This document shows, piece by piece, positions 1-12,300 of a DNA stretch of 45,945 nucleotides. This DNA is from Mnemiopsis leidyi (taxonomy: Eukaryota > Ctenophora > Tentaculata > Lobata > Bolinopsidae): the NCBI GenBank assembly GCA_000226015.1, contig JH154313.1, positions 264,462 to 310,406 on the forward strand, read 5' to 3'. A program made the translations under genes and the position numbers. The notes below the pieces were generated by a model. It was not told the DNA's origin. It saw only the letters and a list, made by a program, of their open reading frames with translations, and did not search any database. The stretch's first letter is position 1; every line of letters begins with the position of its first letter.

Positions 1-143
1 TCTTGGTTTGACCTTTGACCATGACACCAGGATATACGCCAACTGGTCAAAAATTGTGGTCATCTTACCCCCCCCCCCTCAGTTAAAGAGGTGTATTTTA
101 CAAAACAAACTGAGTTGTCCCAAAAATACTAACTTAGACTAGC

Positions 144-2924
144 TTAGGGTGTTTGGTAATGCATCTTCAATGATTCCCTAAGTACTGCAAGATCTTTCCC
201 AGACACACTAATTTCTTGTTGAGTATCTGCATTGTTATGTTTGCAATAGTTCCCCCTCCTCTTAGTCTACAAAGCCTCTTGCCCTGAATTAATGTGATGA
301 CTTATTTGCTAGTAATATATTCCAAACTGAAACAATAACATCTTAGTTTCGAATTGTTAGCAGCTAAACAAAACAATCATAATCAGGTATCCTAAGGTCA
401 GGATCTTATCTAAATTGCTGTATCAAATATAAGTCATAAACTTGTATTTTCCTTAAATAGGCTGAGTAAATTAGTGAAATTTTGTTTACCTTACAAACGT
501 GCAAGAGAACACTTTCTCTGGAATAACCATCCCATGGCACCTTTCCAGTCTGACATTCCCAAAGGACACAACCAATACTGTAAACATCACTTGTAACACT
601 CAGTTCTTCCTGATGAATAATCTTTATCACGACTCATTGATCTACATTTGTCTGATCACAAACTCCGGAATAAATTAAACTAGATAATTGTCAACCGATA
701 CTCACTCAATTTCTGATTTGTGTCTTGTAATTTGCACTCTGGTACAACGATTCCATTATTCTTATTTGTTGAGGCACGCAATTTTTAACTGATCAACCCA
801 AACCTCGTTGATCCACACATCGCTCCATTGCCAGTAGTGTCCTGTGTTAAAGGTCACATCGACGCTGCGAGGCTGCACATATCCCATGTTCCCCAACTTT
901 GCCTCTTTCCCCAAGAAGATTGAGTGGCTACTGATTCTGAAACTTGATATTGTCACACAAATTCAATTCTCTGGGGAAAAGTTCGTAATTGGTAAATCTT
1001 TTGAGCCAAAATTTTGGTGGACAGAGTATTTCGTGCAACCTGTTTAGGTGACTATGTTGTGGATGACAAGCAATGGAAAATTGGTTGACTTATGAATAAA
1101 ATTAACTAAATTAATGAATATATATATATATGTGTAATTATCTAGGTACATAAAAATCGATTTCACTTTGTTTCAGTACCCATTGTGAATATAGCCTTTG
1201 CTATGGATATAGTCCAAGGCACAGCAAATGTTACGTGCTATGTCAACAACCTCCCGTTTTGACAATTGTCTCTTCTGTTTGTGTAGGGCAGAGTAGAGTG
1301 TCCCTCCGTAAAACGGTTCTAGAACTAGCATCACATCACGTGACCTGGGCCCTGAGCAAACACCTGAAAAGTTCACGTGGGTTAGAGTCAGTCACGTGGG
1401 TTAGAGTCAGTCACGTGGGTTAGAGTCAGTCACGTGGGTTAGAGTCAGTCACGTGGGTTAGAGTCAGTCACGTGGGTTAGAGTCAGTCACGTGGGTTAGA
1501 GTCAGTCACGTGGGTTAGAGTCACGCTAATGATCTTAAATGCAAATAGTATAGGTTGTTTTATGGTAGTGTGATGATAACTTTTAATTCAAATTACAAAT
1601 TTATGACGTTTTTTATTATTCTCTCTCGTGAGGTTAATAGAAAGTATCTTACCAATCAGCTGGACAATATAGGGATGTCTGAGGACTGAGAGAACGTCCA
1701 TTTCTCGGAAGAGCATGAGAGTATGTGTTCTAGTGACGTCACGATGGTTTAAACACTGCACCACTGATACCGGAGTCAGCCCCCAGCGACCTGTGTGATA
1801 AACGAGATAGGTATCTCTGTGGAAAGAAACTGAAGCGAATGCTCCAGATATGTCATAATACCAATGATCCAGTTTAAAGACAATGAATTCCTTTCAAACG
1901 TTAATTCTATTTTTCTTTTAAGCAGATATAGCCGGTAGCCCCTATCCCAAAATCTCTTACCATTTCTAAAAGAGGAGTAGGAAGATACAACCTCGTACCG
2001 GTTTTCAAACTGCAACTCACTTTGTGCCATTTCTGTCACGGTCGTTATCACACCTGGACAGGGTAGTGAAGATACAATACTCCATGTAACTGTATTTAAA
2101 GTTCTTCTTGTCAAGTATAATTTTGATATGCTTTCTGAAAATTTGAGAATCTGGACAAAAATACAGTTGGGAAAGTTGATGACAGGAGTAAAATTTCGCT
2201 TCTTGAAAAAATGTCTACAAAAGTTACGATATTAATTTTACCTGGATTGTCTCCCCGGCCACCATACACAGCTGGTCTATGTTCGGGTATTATCAGTTTT
2301 TTCCTTCCTGAACCCTCCTGACTTGTCGACTCTTGTGTCTTTACTCTTGATCTAGCCTTGTACTCATGGTATATTGTCCTCTCGTTAAATGTAACAGAGG
2401 ATTTTGTCCCGGTTATTGGTCTCCCTTGTCTGAGTGTTTTTGATTTACATAATTCTATCCGTTAATGTAATGACTTCAAAAACATTTAGAGAAATAGGGT
2501 GTGAAATTTGAATTTCCTAAAAATACCGTTCTCTATATTATTAGATTAGAGGGCGATCAAAAGACGCAACATACCTTGTTGTAACATACCTTGTTGCAAC
2601 ATACCTTGTTGTAACATACCTTGTTGCAACATACCTTGTTGTAACATACCTTGTTGCAACATACCTTGTTGTAACATACCTTGTTGCAACGTACCTTGTT
2701 GTAACATACCTTGTTGCAACATACCTTGTTGTAACATACCTTGTTGCAGCTGTCCACGGAGTGCTAAAAACATCCCCTCCATATTTTTCCATATCACTTG
2801 ATATGTTCGCAGAATGGCTCGATTTATCCTTATCTTGTGAAACTGATAAGTCAGTTGACTCCGTTTTTTCCAAACTTTCACAAAGATTTCTTCTGATACT
2901 TCTGTACCCTGAAAAACTTTCCAT
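144..2924 (-). CDS. TEX14-like pseudokinase (multi-exon)
   Basis: Exons, 5' to 3' on the minus strand, are 2924-2740, 2429-2242, 2053-1961, 1790-1653, 1363-1180, 930-804, 609-490 and, less surely, 266-144. All have GT-AG ends and all phases match, giving about 385 codons. The spliced product reads as a kinase fold: FREMDVLSVLRHPYIVQLIG (helix C to beta 4), LVLEPFYGGTLYSALH (hinge), ALDYIHSKGYIHNG, SHSIFL, AKLGNMGY, then SDVYSIGCVLWE (helix F). Catalytic residues are lost: VAVK is VSVV, HRD is HNG, DFG is NMG and APE is SDV. The hinge and degenerate loop resemble TEX14, an inactive kinase of germ-cell intercellular bridges, as recalled from family knowledge. No ankyrin repeats are visible upstream. 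The first ATG directly follows an in-frame TAA, but 2924-2740 could instead be an internal exon starting at TTTTTCAG/GG. The identity of the family is moderately sure, the pseudokinase state very sure. Confidence 0.6.
1374..1525. repeat. 19-bp minisatellite, 8 copies
   Basis: The unit CACGTGGGTTAGAGTCAGT starts at 1374, 1393, 1412, 1431, 1450, 1469, 1488 and 1507, nearly identical each time. It lies in the intron of the TEX14-like gene. On the gene's strand it ends just before the acceptor of the 1363-1180 exon. Read on that strand each unit carries CTCTAAC and CTGAC, which look like branch points, and a CACGTG E-box palindrome sits at each junction. Confidence 0.95.
2570..2749 (-). repeat. 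15-bp array of splice-donor motifs, 12 copies
   Basis: On the minus strand the unit is CAACAAGGTATGTTA or its G variant, with a strict 15-bp period; the plus-strand core starts at 2571, 2586 and so on to 2736. Each copy contains CAAG/GTATGT, a strong 5' splice site. The first copy on the minus strand is the real donor of the 2924-2740 exon of the TEX14-like gene. Because 15 is divisible by 3, use of a later donor would add RYVTT or RYVAT pentapeptides and keep frame. Read to the end, the array runs into a stop. Confidence 0.95.
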
Positions 2925-3342
2925 TTAAATCAAATGTACTTAAAATACCATGTAACAGCTTAATGATGTTTTTAAGGTTAAATATCGCTAGTAGCAATAT
3001 AGTATAAGTCGATACACCACCCTTCACCGCATTGCGAATCAAACAGCTTAGAAACTCAATCCTCTAACCTACTCAATCCCCTAACCATATGAAGTAGTAG
3101 GTGGAACTTGAAGTGGTGTGCTGGTCCGTGGTCCAGAGGTCACGTGCAGGGTTTTCTCCAACCCTGCTGGTGTTGCTTCCCACGCAGGGGGTTTTCTAGA
3201 TCGTGCAAACCACCTCACCATTTTGTTACTTTGATATTTTGGGAAATTTTCTAAGTAAGAACAATAACAAAGCTGCACAACATAAACCACAAATGTATGA
3301 AAGTGTAAAGAGAAGATAATTCTAGAACTGTTTCTTTTCCAG

Positions 3343-6300
3343 GTTTTGGATTATGTGGAATACCAGAGTTTCTAATAGAGGGTTTACAAAAGAAAGGGGT
3401 GAAGGATTTAACTTGTGTTTCAAACAACGCTGGTGAGCTGTGATTATTGTCAAATCGCTAGTATTAAGATAAATGTATTTACATTTAAAAAATCTAATCA
3501 AAAATTTATCGTTATTCCAAACAATGGATTACAATAATCATTTATGCACTTGTAAAACTGTGTCTAGGTTTCCGCTACTATTTGCTGGAATACTGTACCC
3601 AGATGTATCCTGTGTAATCCTCCATCCCCTGCCAGGAGTTGACGACTTTGGTCTGGGCTTGCTGCTGCAGAACAAACAAGTAAAACGTATGATAAGTAGT
3701 TATGTGGGGGAGAACGCTGAGTTTGAGAGGCAGTTTCTCAGTGGAGAGTTGGAGGTGGAACTCACCCCTCAGGTAACGTGCAGTGACGTCATCACAACAC
3801 GACATATCACGTGACGTCATCACAACACGACGTATCACGTGACGTCATCACAACGCGACGTATCACGTGACGTCATCACAACACGACGTTAGATGACATC
3901 ATCACAGATTTGCCACGTGACAAAATAGAATTTCGGTGCGTTTGGGTTGAAGAATGAGTACTAATTATCCAAACCAAATCCGTGTCCTGATATCACAACC
4001 TCCAGGGTACTCTAGCAGAACGTATCAGAGCGGGCGGAGCGGGAGTTCCAGCCTTCTTCACCCCTACAGGGTACGGCACACTGATACACAAGGGAGGGAG
4101 CCCTATCAAGTACAATAGTGACGGCACTGTCGCTATCACTTCTAAACCTCGAGAGGTAGGTTTTATACCTGGATCACTGGAAAATTTGAAATATTTCGTT
4201 GTATGCCAATTTTATTGTGGCATCATTTTTTGAAATCGGCAGTCCGGGATCAAACTTGTGTTTGTAACATTGTGTATTTATTTGCGTGCTTGGCCCTCAT
4301 TGTCTCATTGATTAAATAATTTGTAAAAACTTGCAGTCTACAGTGCGAGCCAATCACTGCACAGTAGGTAGTAAACAGTCCAGTCCAAATTTGTTTCGAA
4401 GTATCCAAGGCAATCGACACTCAACGAAAATCTCCGAAATATTACAAAATATGCAACACGGTGTCCGTTGTTATGCCCAAAAACACCCGGCCCCACAACG
4501 TCGTGCCCCATAACCTCGCTTAATGTTCTCGGGCAGGACTCCAGTATTTTTGAAAACTAAAAGTCAGATTCCCGTCGTCCAGGACTAAAAAGTTTTTAAA
4601 AACGTCGTGTTTTCATTTCACACTTGACGTGTTTATCAAATAATTGCGATATTACCTTACATTTTGTGTTCAGGAACGCGTTTTTAATGGGAGGAACTAC
4701 ATAATGGAAGAGGCGATAACTGGAGATTTCGCTCTGATAAAAGGTCACCGAGCTGACGAAGCGGGCAATGTGACTTTCAGACTCTCTGCTAATAACTTCA
4801 ACCAACCTATGGCCAGTGCTGGCGCAATAACCATTGCTGAGGTGGGACAACATATAAATAACACTATTTTTTCATTATACTTAGCTAGTAGAGCAATACA
4901 ACGTCTATTGCTTATTATCGGAGCTTATGTAATATTTATATGGTTATTTTATCTTAAGTCAACAAATACAGATAGAACACACAAGTCTTTATCAAACTAG
5001 CAATAAACGAAATGCACAAGTACCTTCGTACTCAGTTACAATGGTTAAGATCGAGAAATGAATCTTATCGCCGCTTATCAATAACACACTATCTACATTC
5101 TACTGTGATTTCTAGATCTGTATACTTACTGTAATTTTGCTTACATCTACTGTGCATTAATGGGATGACTTTATAGCTGGCTGCTAACTATAAATTCTAA
5201 AACTTAGAGAACCTTGAAGTTTGTAGAATAAGTTAAGTTAAGTCTAGGCTAGAGTTTAAAGATTTGTCGTTGTGTACCCAGGTATAGCAGATTCCGCCTT
5301 ACATTGCCCGATCTAAACACATCATGGAACCAGGTGACCCAACTTCAAACAAACACCATCTTAACTGTGGGATTTCTAATTATAAACCAAGCTCTGATGT
5401 GCCTCCTTCACTCATCGTTCAAACGCCCATCATTACTGATTACTGATTTGATGAGTTTTGCTATCTTCCTAATCTGTCGTATATCTTGATATGAAACCAG
5501 TGCTATAGGGAACTGTGTTTTGTCGGTGTTTCGATTAACTATCATGTGATATATATATATTTATATGATGTTCTTATCTGAACGAGTTTATACATCAATC
5601 GGAGTGAACAATTTTATCGTTCGGATGATAATTCAGATGAAAATGCCGATTATCAAAGCACCGAAAAAACACAGTTCCCGATGGCACTGGTTTCATATCA
5701 TACATTGTATATTAGCCGTTTGTTAGGTCTTAGTGAATGCCTCACTATATAATATTCTTTCTTCATCTAATCATCGAAAATCACTAATATACGCCCAATA
5801 ATCTTAAACAGTTTGATCAAATATGCCATAGCTCAAATCATTGTAATTTTCACTAGAATGAAAATTGGATGACAACCTCTCTTCTTATCGTGATAATCAT
5901 AGTAACCGTTATTTTCGGTGTTATTTTCTTGGCCCTGATCTGTTCTCGCCTACTCCGGACTAGAATCTTCAGCCCGGACAACCATGTAGATACTGAATTA
6001 CGATCCGGAGAGCGGCCGCTAAGTGTACAGACAGCGTACCGGACAGATAATATCCCCGCACAGCCCGGTATCCAGATATCTAGTCCCGTACAAGATCACG
6101 CTGGGCATGAGCTTAGTGGGGAGGAGGCGGATAGTGATTCTGTTCCGGAGATGTATTATTTGTCTGTTGGGAACGACGGGACTAGTCAAGCTGTCCTTTG
6201 AGCGATAAAAATTCTGAAATTGTTTTACAGACTATGACCTTTGTTGTGCAATGTGCACTAGTTTACTTTTCATTGTTACCATTCAAATGACGGAAGCCTT

Positions 6301-9300
6301 ATTTTTAGTGAACTTTTATACATTTTTCAAAAGCTTTATTATCACACGTGCATTTAGGTTTGGGGAGAAAGCTTCTCAAAAGAACCAATTCTTGATTTAC
6401 TTCTAAAACATTTATTTTCATAAGTTCAATAAGACAGCTTCTGTTGAAGTTATGCTATGTTAGTTCAAAGATTTCATACCTGTGATTATAGGTCTTGTTC
6501 ATTGTAATTTAGTACTTAAATCAAACGAATCGATCATAAGTCTTTTAATTAATTTCTTATCAAAATTGAGTTGTTCAAAACCTGAAAACTGTATACCCCA
6601 CGATCCATCCCATCATGATTAGGAATTTCTAGAACACTGAAAGAAACTGTTTGAAATCGGTTGAAGGTGCAAACGGTTTCAATGCTTAACGTCCTCAAAC
6701 TCAATTTTAATTAAATACATTTTTGCGTTAAAAATTCAGCCTTACCTGGAAGTTATAATCGACCACAATTTTAATTATAAAAAAATGACAACAAACCTCT
6801 CAAGGGCGACCTCACATAGCTCTTCTTTTCAGGTAGAAGAGATTGTACCAGTTGGAAGCATCCCGCCTGAAGATGTGCACGTTCCATGCATATTTGTAGA
6901 TAGAATTATTCAGAGAACAGGACACCAGAAGCGTATCGAGGTAATTTATCAATGTCATATAACTAATATTGTCGTAGTATTTTTTTTCCTAGGTCTGCCT
7001 ATAGTCGTAGAAAACTGACCTTGTCTCATTATCTGAAAGTTTAATCCGTTACCATGGTAACCACAATTACCAAGGTTACCACTTCTAAATACTCTTTCTA
7101 ATTAAATCATGCGGTTCAGGTACCACATGAGGAGGCCTTTTTATTTTTGTCAAATATTGATTGAATATTCTTCGTGAAATAGTCGGGAAAAATCTATTTG
7201 ACTCTTACGACGTATATTTTAGGTTCGTAATTGGCGGGCTCATGTTTACCTTCAATATTAATCGAAAGTTTTCTTAAATCAACTTCATGTTGTAAAAAAG
7301 CGAAACTTCTAACGTGTCGCTAGCTTCTAACGTGTCGCTAGCTTCTAACGTGTCGCTAGCTTCTAACGTGTCGCTAGCTTCTAACGTGTCGCTAGCTTCT
7401 AACGTGTCGCGTGTTGTGTCAGATATAAAGAGATTAAATATGGGGATAAGAGTATGAATTGTTAACTGATGTTTGGACAAGAGATACTCGGTTCTGTGTC
7501 ATTCCGAAAAAGAACAGTGAAGATGCAAGTCACGTTTGTTTAACCGATCTAAACTCTCGATTTCACGCGATCGTTTAAGTCACCCGACGGTGCAACATTC
7601 CTAGCAGTTCGAAAGGGTGTTCCGGCCCCTCGTACACAGGATTGATCCCACTTGGGCGATATCCAGGGAATGCAAGGTGCCGGGAATTATAAACAGAAGA
7701 CGTTAAGTCTATTAGGAGCTTGTTCAAGGCTCCCCGGCAAAGGACACAAATAAAATTAGTTGTTGCTCACTACAATGTTCACGATCGTTCACAATGTTTT
7801 ATTCGTTTTTCTTTGTTCAACGTCATGTGGGCAGTGGATTTAGTACTGCAATATGTTCTCCTCTATTTGAACATCTTGACGTTACAACTTTCAAGTTCTG
7901 TTGACCCTCGGTTTGAAATGTCTTCGCTCTTAAGTTTTTGCAAGAATAACTTCTTATTTGAAGATCATTGTGCCTCCATACCTATTTGAACATATCATAT
8001 ATACCTATTTGAACATTTCATAGGCATCTATATTAAAGACCTATTCGCTAGATAATCACCTTCAGATATTACATTTTTGTATAGTGCCACATTTGTGTCA
8101 ATGAAGCTCATCATAGAATGCTGTTAATTCGAATGAACCGCCCACGTGATTTGCCTGTAACCGAACTTCGAGAAAATCGTTGAATTACTCGCACTTTTAG
8201 CCCAGTTGTCGTGGTGCAATTTCTTTTGTAAACGCTGTATTACTATACGTGGATTTGATAGGGTTTTATGTTGAAATCGCAATACACGATGTTAATTTAG
8301 ATTTTAGTGTATCAATGATTGGAATTCGTATGTATATGAGTAGAAATTATCAGTCGCAAAACGCGAAGTGTGCCTCTAGCTAGAATAAACATAGAGCTAT
8401 CAATATCATTTTACTGTGCAATTGTCATCGTTAATATGGCTTTGGATTGGCCGCCAAATATTACTTTAAATTGCTGGTCCAACTTTTCATGTCACAAAAT
8501 AAATAATTTTAATTTTTGAACAATAAAAAGTCAATAAGTGCCAGAAATGGTCTAAATATGGTTTTTAGATTTCTGGATACCAACTGATTTGCCATCAAAT
8601 TTTACGTTAAAATGCATGTCTAACTTTCTCCTTGTTCAGAGTTAAACATTTTCGTTTTCTGGTCCACAAGGAGTAAGTAAGGTTTTTCCGCTTCTGGACC
8701 GTTACCATCAGATCTGCCGTAAAATATTACGTCAGAATACTCGTCTTACTTTTCTTCAAGCTCAAACTCAAAATTTTTTTGGGTTAACCATGGCAAAACA
8801 GGGGTTCAAATAAGGTTTTTTGGGTTTGGAATTGTCACCATCGAATGCACCGTTAAATTTTATGTCGAAATGCTGCAGCTGGTCTTACTTTTTTATAGCA
8901 CCAAGTTAACAGTTTTCAATTCTAAGGCCTTAACGGCCCTTAAAGACCTTCGGATAAAATTTTCACGTCAGCCTATTACATCGACCTCGATAAAAGCTTC
9001 AAAACTCGTCTTTTTCAAGTTTCTTTCTTTTTCAGTTTGGGCCCCAATTCATTCACAAAAATGCGTCGGATCAGGTCGCTGGGGTCGGCAATATAGGGGT
9101 GGCAACGTCTTTTTTGGATGTATTTTCTGGGGCGGTTGCCACCCTGATAATACAGAACAGCAAAGTCTAACTATATTTTTTCCTGTATCTTGCCTTGGCA
9201 AGATTGTTATGATAACGGTTGGCGATCGACAGTGCAAGTCGGGGTATTTTAGAATATTTGCTCATAAAGTGCATGCTCATGCTCCTTTATCAAACTTAAT

Positions 9301-12300
9301 CATGTATACGAAAACGATTATAGGTTCTAACTGCCTCAGGCCGCAGAATGTATTTCACATCATGAAATGCATTTATAATTGCCTCACAACTACTACAACA
9401 AGATGTACGGTCAACAAGAAAAACGATCAAAATTCTTTTTAACTTAAGTTTCATTGAGTAATTTGTCAAATAACAGATGACAGATTGAGAAATAAATGTA
9501 ACACGATTTTAATCTCAGCTCCGAACAAATCTATTTAACGACATATTCACGAAACGCCATGAGCATAAAAAACGCGGTATGAATTAATAATAAAGGTACC
9601 ACATGCAATATATGAATGACAACGTCATGCAAAATCTTCATAGTAAGACAAACGTGGGAATATCATGTACAGGGCTCCAGTATTTATAGAAAAGAATAAA
9701 ATTGCGATGATAATAAAACAGTTAATTAGAGAGCTTCTAGATTCAAAACGTGCCACGTTCGAACTTCGATACTATAGTACTATGGCAGACTGTGTTCTGA
9801 CTTGATCTCGCAACGTAGTTGTGGTTAGTCACAGTTATCCCAACAACGGCTAGTAGCCGTCGGCCTACCCATATAACCCATAATCAAGATTTATCAAGCA
9901 TTCTGCTGGGCGGCCCTTGTATTGAGCTGAGGCTGCATTGATCTGTATGTGCTTCGTTTGTGTCTAATGCTTTTTTTTGAAGCTCAACTTCTTAAAATCC
10001 GATCTTTATTTACTTAATTTTGCTGTCTCCTATTTGTTATTTTAACAGATTAAGCTTTGAAGTTTGAATCATTTTGTGGCTAGATAATTTTCTATTTAGT
10101 AGCAGGGCTGAAGCACACGCAAAATGTGTGAAAAAATTCCCCGCACCTCCAATATAGTCCTGATGATTACTGTCATCAATCTTACCTGCTGCTTCGAGTC
10201 TAATCTCAAAGATGAATTATTCTGCAAATCAGCTCAAGGTCACGCAAGGATGGGATTTGTCATCAGCGATATTGGAGATATCAGAGACATCGGCCCGGAA
10301 AAAGTTCAACTTATTAGGTCCACACTGGTAGAACATGGTGTGGTAGTCGTGAAGAACCAAACTCTGACGAGAAAGGATCAAATCGATTTGTCGTCAAAAC
10401 TCGGTAAGATAATCGTCCTTCCACATTCCTTCGAGGGAAAAGACCCGGAACCGGGCTACCCAGCCATTCAGAGGGTCACAAACTTTTTCCACAACGGAAC
10501 TTGCCACTTGGAAGGGAAAAACACATTGTTTCGGGTGCTACTGGCATAAAGACGGTAATTTTCAGGAAAACGGTTTTCTGTTTAGTCTCCTTTACGCTGA
10601 TCAAGTAGAAAACAACAAATCTTCCACCAATTTTCTAGACAACTGTGAAGTGTTGGAGAAACTGAACAAGTCGACACGAAAAGTTCTGTCTGACATTGTA
10701 TTTACCATATCAGTTAGAGATATCCCTGATTTTATGAACGCTCCTGAGGAAGACTACCTACTGTTTCCAAACAAGAAGAGATATAATGGCATTTACACTC
10801 ATCCGGAAAACGGGAGAAAGTGTGCCTACGTCACAGCCGATCTTATTACAGACGCAGGCTACGCTCCACATTTGAAACCGATATTTGAGGAGGTTACTGG
10901 AAAGAGTGTGAAGTACCGTCACTACTGGGAACAAGGAGACATAGTTATATGGGATAACATGGGTGTCATGCATAGAGCCGGGAGTAAAGGAGGTGGAGCA
11001 GGGCCTGAGGATAGGACCCCCAGAATGTTGTATAGGACACAGGGTTGGCTTTGAGTTGTTTTTTAGACTTCACTGAAAAGATACTTATAAAGGGTAACCG
11101 CACGAAATAACTAAATCACTATCTTTTTAGCTAATACTAAATCCCTATCTTTTTAGCCAATAAAATGCCTAAACATTTTTTAGCTGAATGGCCATGGTGC
11201 GCAATTCACACTTTATAGCGAAAACAATATTTAGCTAAACGGTCTTTAGTCTTTACAGCTAAATTTCGTTTTTTCTCGTTTTGCTATAAAGTTTATAACT
11301 CCCACCTTATGTCATTTGCGAATAAAGTTTTTACGATAAGATTATTTTAAATATGCAAACTTAGAATAAGTGATAATTTTAATTATAATATGAATAGAAT
11401 ATTGGCTGTAACTGATTTCCCAATAATTCCTCAAAGGCCTGCCGTTACAGCATAGCACCATGATCTGCCGTATACAAGGGCCCGATGTTATTGCATAAAC
11501 TAGTTTACTGGTCATTTTGTGTTTTGGTGTCCCTTAAATTGTTTTACACTTAGTCACTTGTCCAGGCATACAGGTCTTATTGGCAAATCAGATTTTGTAA
11601 TCACATTGCTGTTATTACATTGTGTAACAATTTGAAAGATTTTCGGTAAAAAACTATTCAGTCAAACTTGTAGTGTTTTTAGATCAAATTTCGTATTCGA
11701 ATTTATCAGTTTAACTTTTTGGATTATAAAAACAGCCAAGTGGAATGAAGCAACTTTCAACTATCTTAAATGGATTAAAATTTTGTTGTTAGTTGAAGAG
11801 CAGGAAATAATATATGTACCGTATCGTTTTATCTAAATTTTGACATGATTGATATGCATTGTGTGTAAACAATCAAAGTTCCGAAACCTACCTACCTATT
11901 GACTCCATCTTCTGTGGACCACCTCTCTGGTTGCACCAGTCAATTATAGAATTGGAGTTTGGAGTTGACTATCCTGGAGTGGGGGGCATGTCATGGATAG
12001 TTTCCAGGAACACTCAAAGGGCTGCTTTGACACTTTCCAGCGTCTCCTTTGTGTTCACGTCTTTTGTTAGGGTGTTCCATAACCTCCCTGCTCTCACATC
12101 AAATGAGTTATCATAGCACGTCTTTGTAGCATTCGAGGATTGTCTGTTAAGTATCGACAGTAAAACCTTGAAGCCGAGACGAGAATGTTCTTTAAACTCC
12201 ATTTTGATGTCATTAGGGCAGACACCGTGCAGCAGTTTCCAGATATGTATTATGGAGTATCTTTCTCTCCTTCTCTGGAATTATTTAAGCTTAAGTTCTT

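Larger units (their letters stand above)
4842..6832. other. SCOT intron 4
   Basis: A 2-kb intron. It contains a MITE (5492-5695) and a possible membrane-protein exon (5860-6201), listed separately. The rest is AT-rich with no further coding signal that I recognise. A short open stretch near 5285-5350 could be another exon of the membrane protein but the support is weak. Confidence 0.7.

Noticed and set aside
2541-2924. Pentapeptide-repeat protein (RYVTTRYVAT)
   Set aside because: The first part is a real exon, but the repeat part is best read as intron starting with a donor in each unit. It is kept only as a possible alternative extension.
3081-3290. 69-codon minus-strand ORF
   Set aside because: No kinase, ankyrin or SCOT similarity and no splice sites that join it to the pseudokinase gene.
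5304-5489. 61-codon ORF as an upstream exon of the membrane protein
   Set aside because: Its 3' end overlaps the left edge of the MITE, and only a weak donor (ACT/GTGGGA) is available.
7560-7700. Possible tRNA or small RNA (AGCAGTTCGAAAGG)
   Set aside because: No acceptor stem or anticodon arm can be paired around it.
8870-9442. 190-codon ORF
   Set aside because: It joins the degenerate 130-bp repeat to a dispersed repeat copy, and shows no motif or coding bias.
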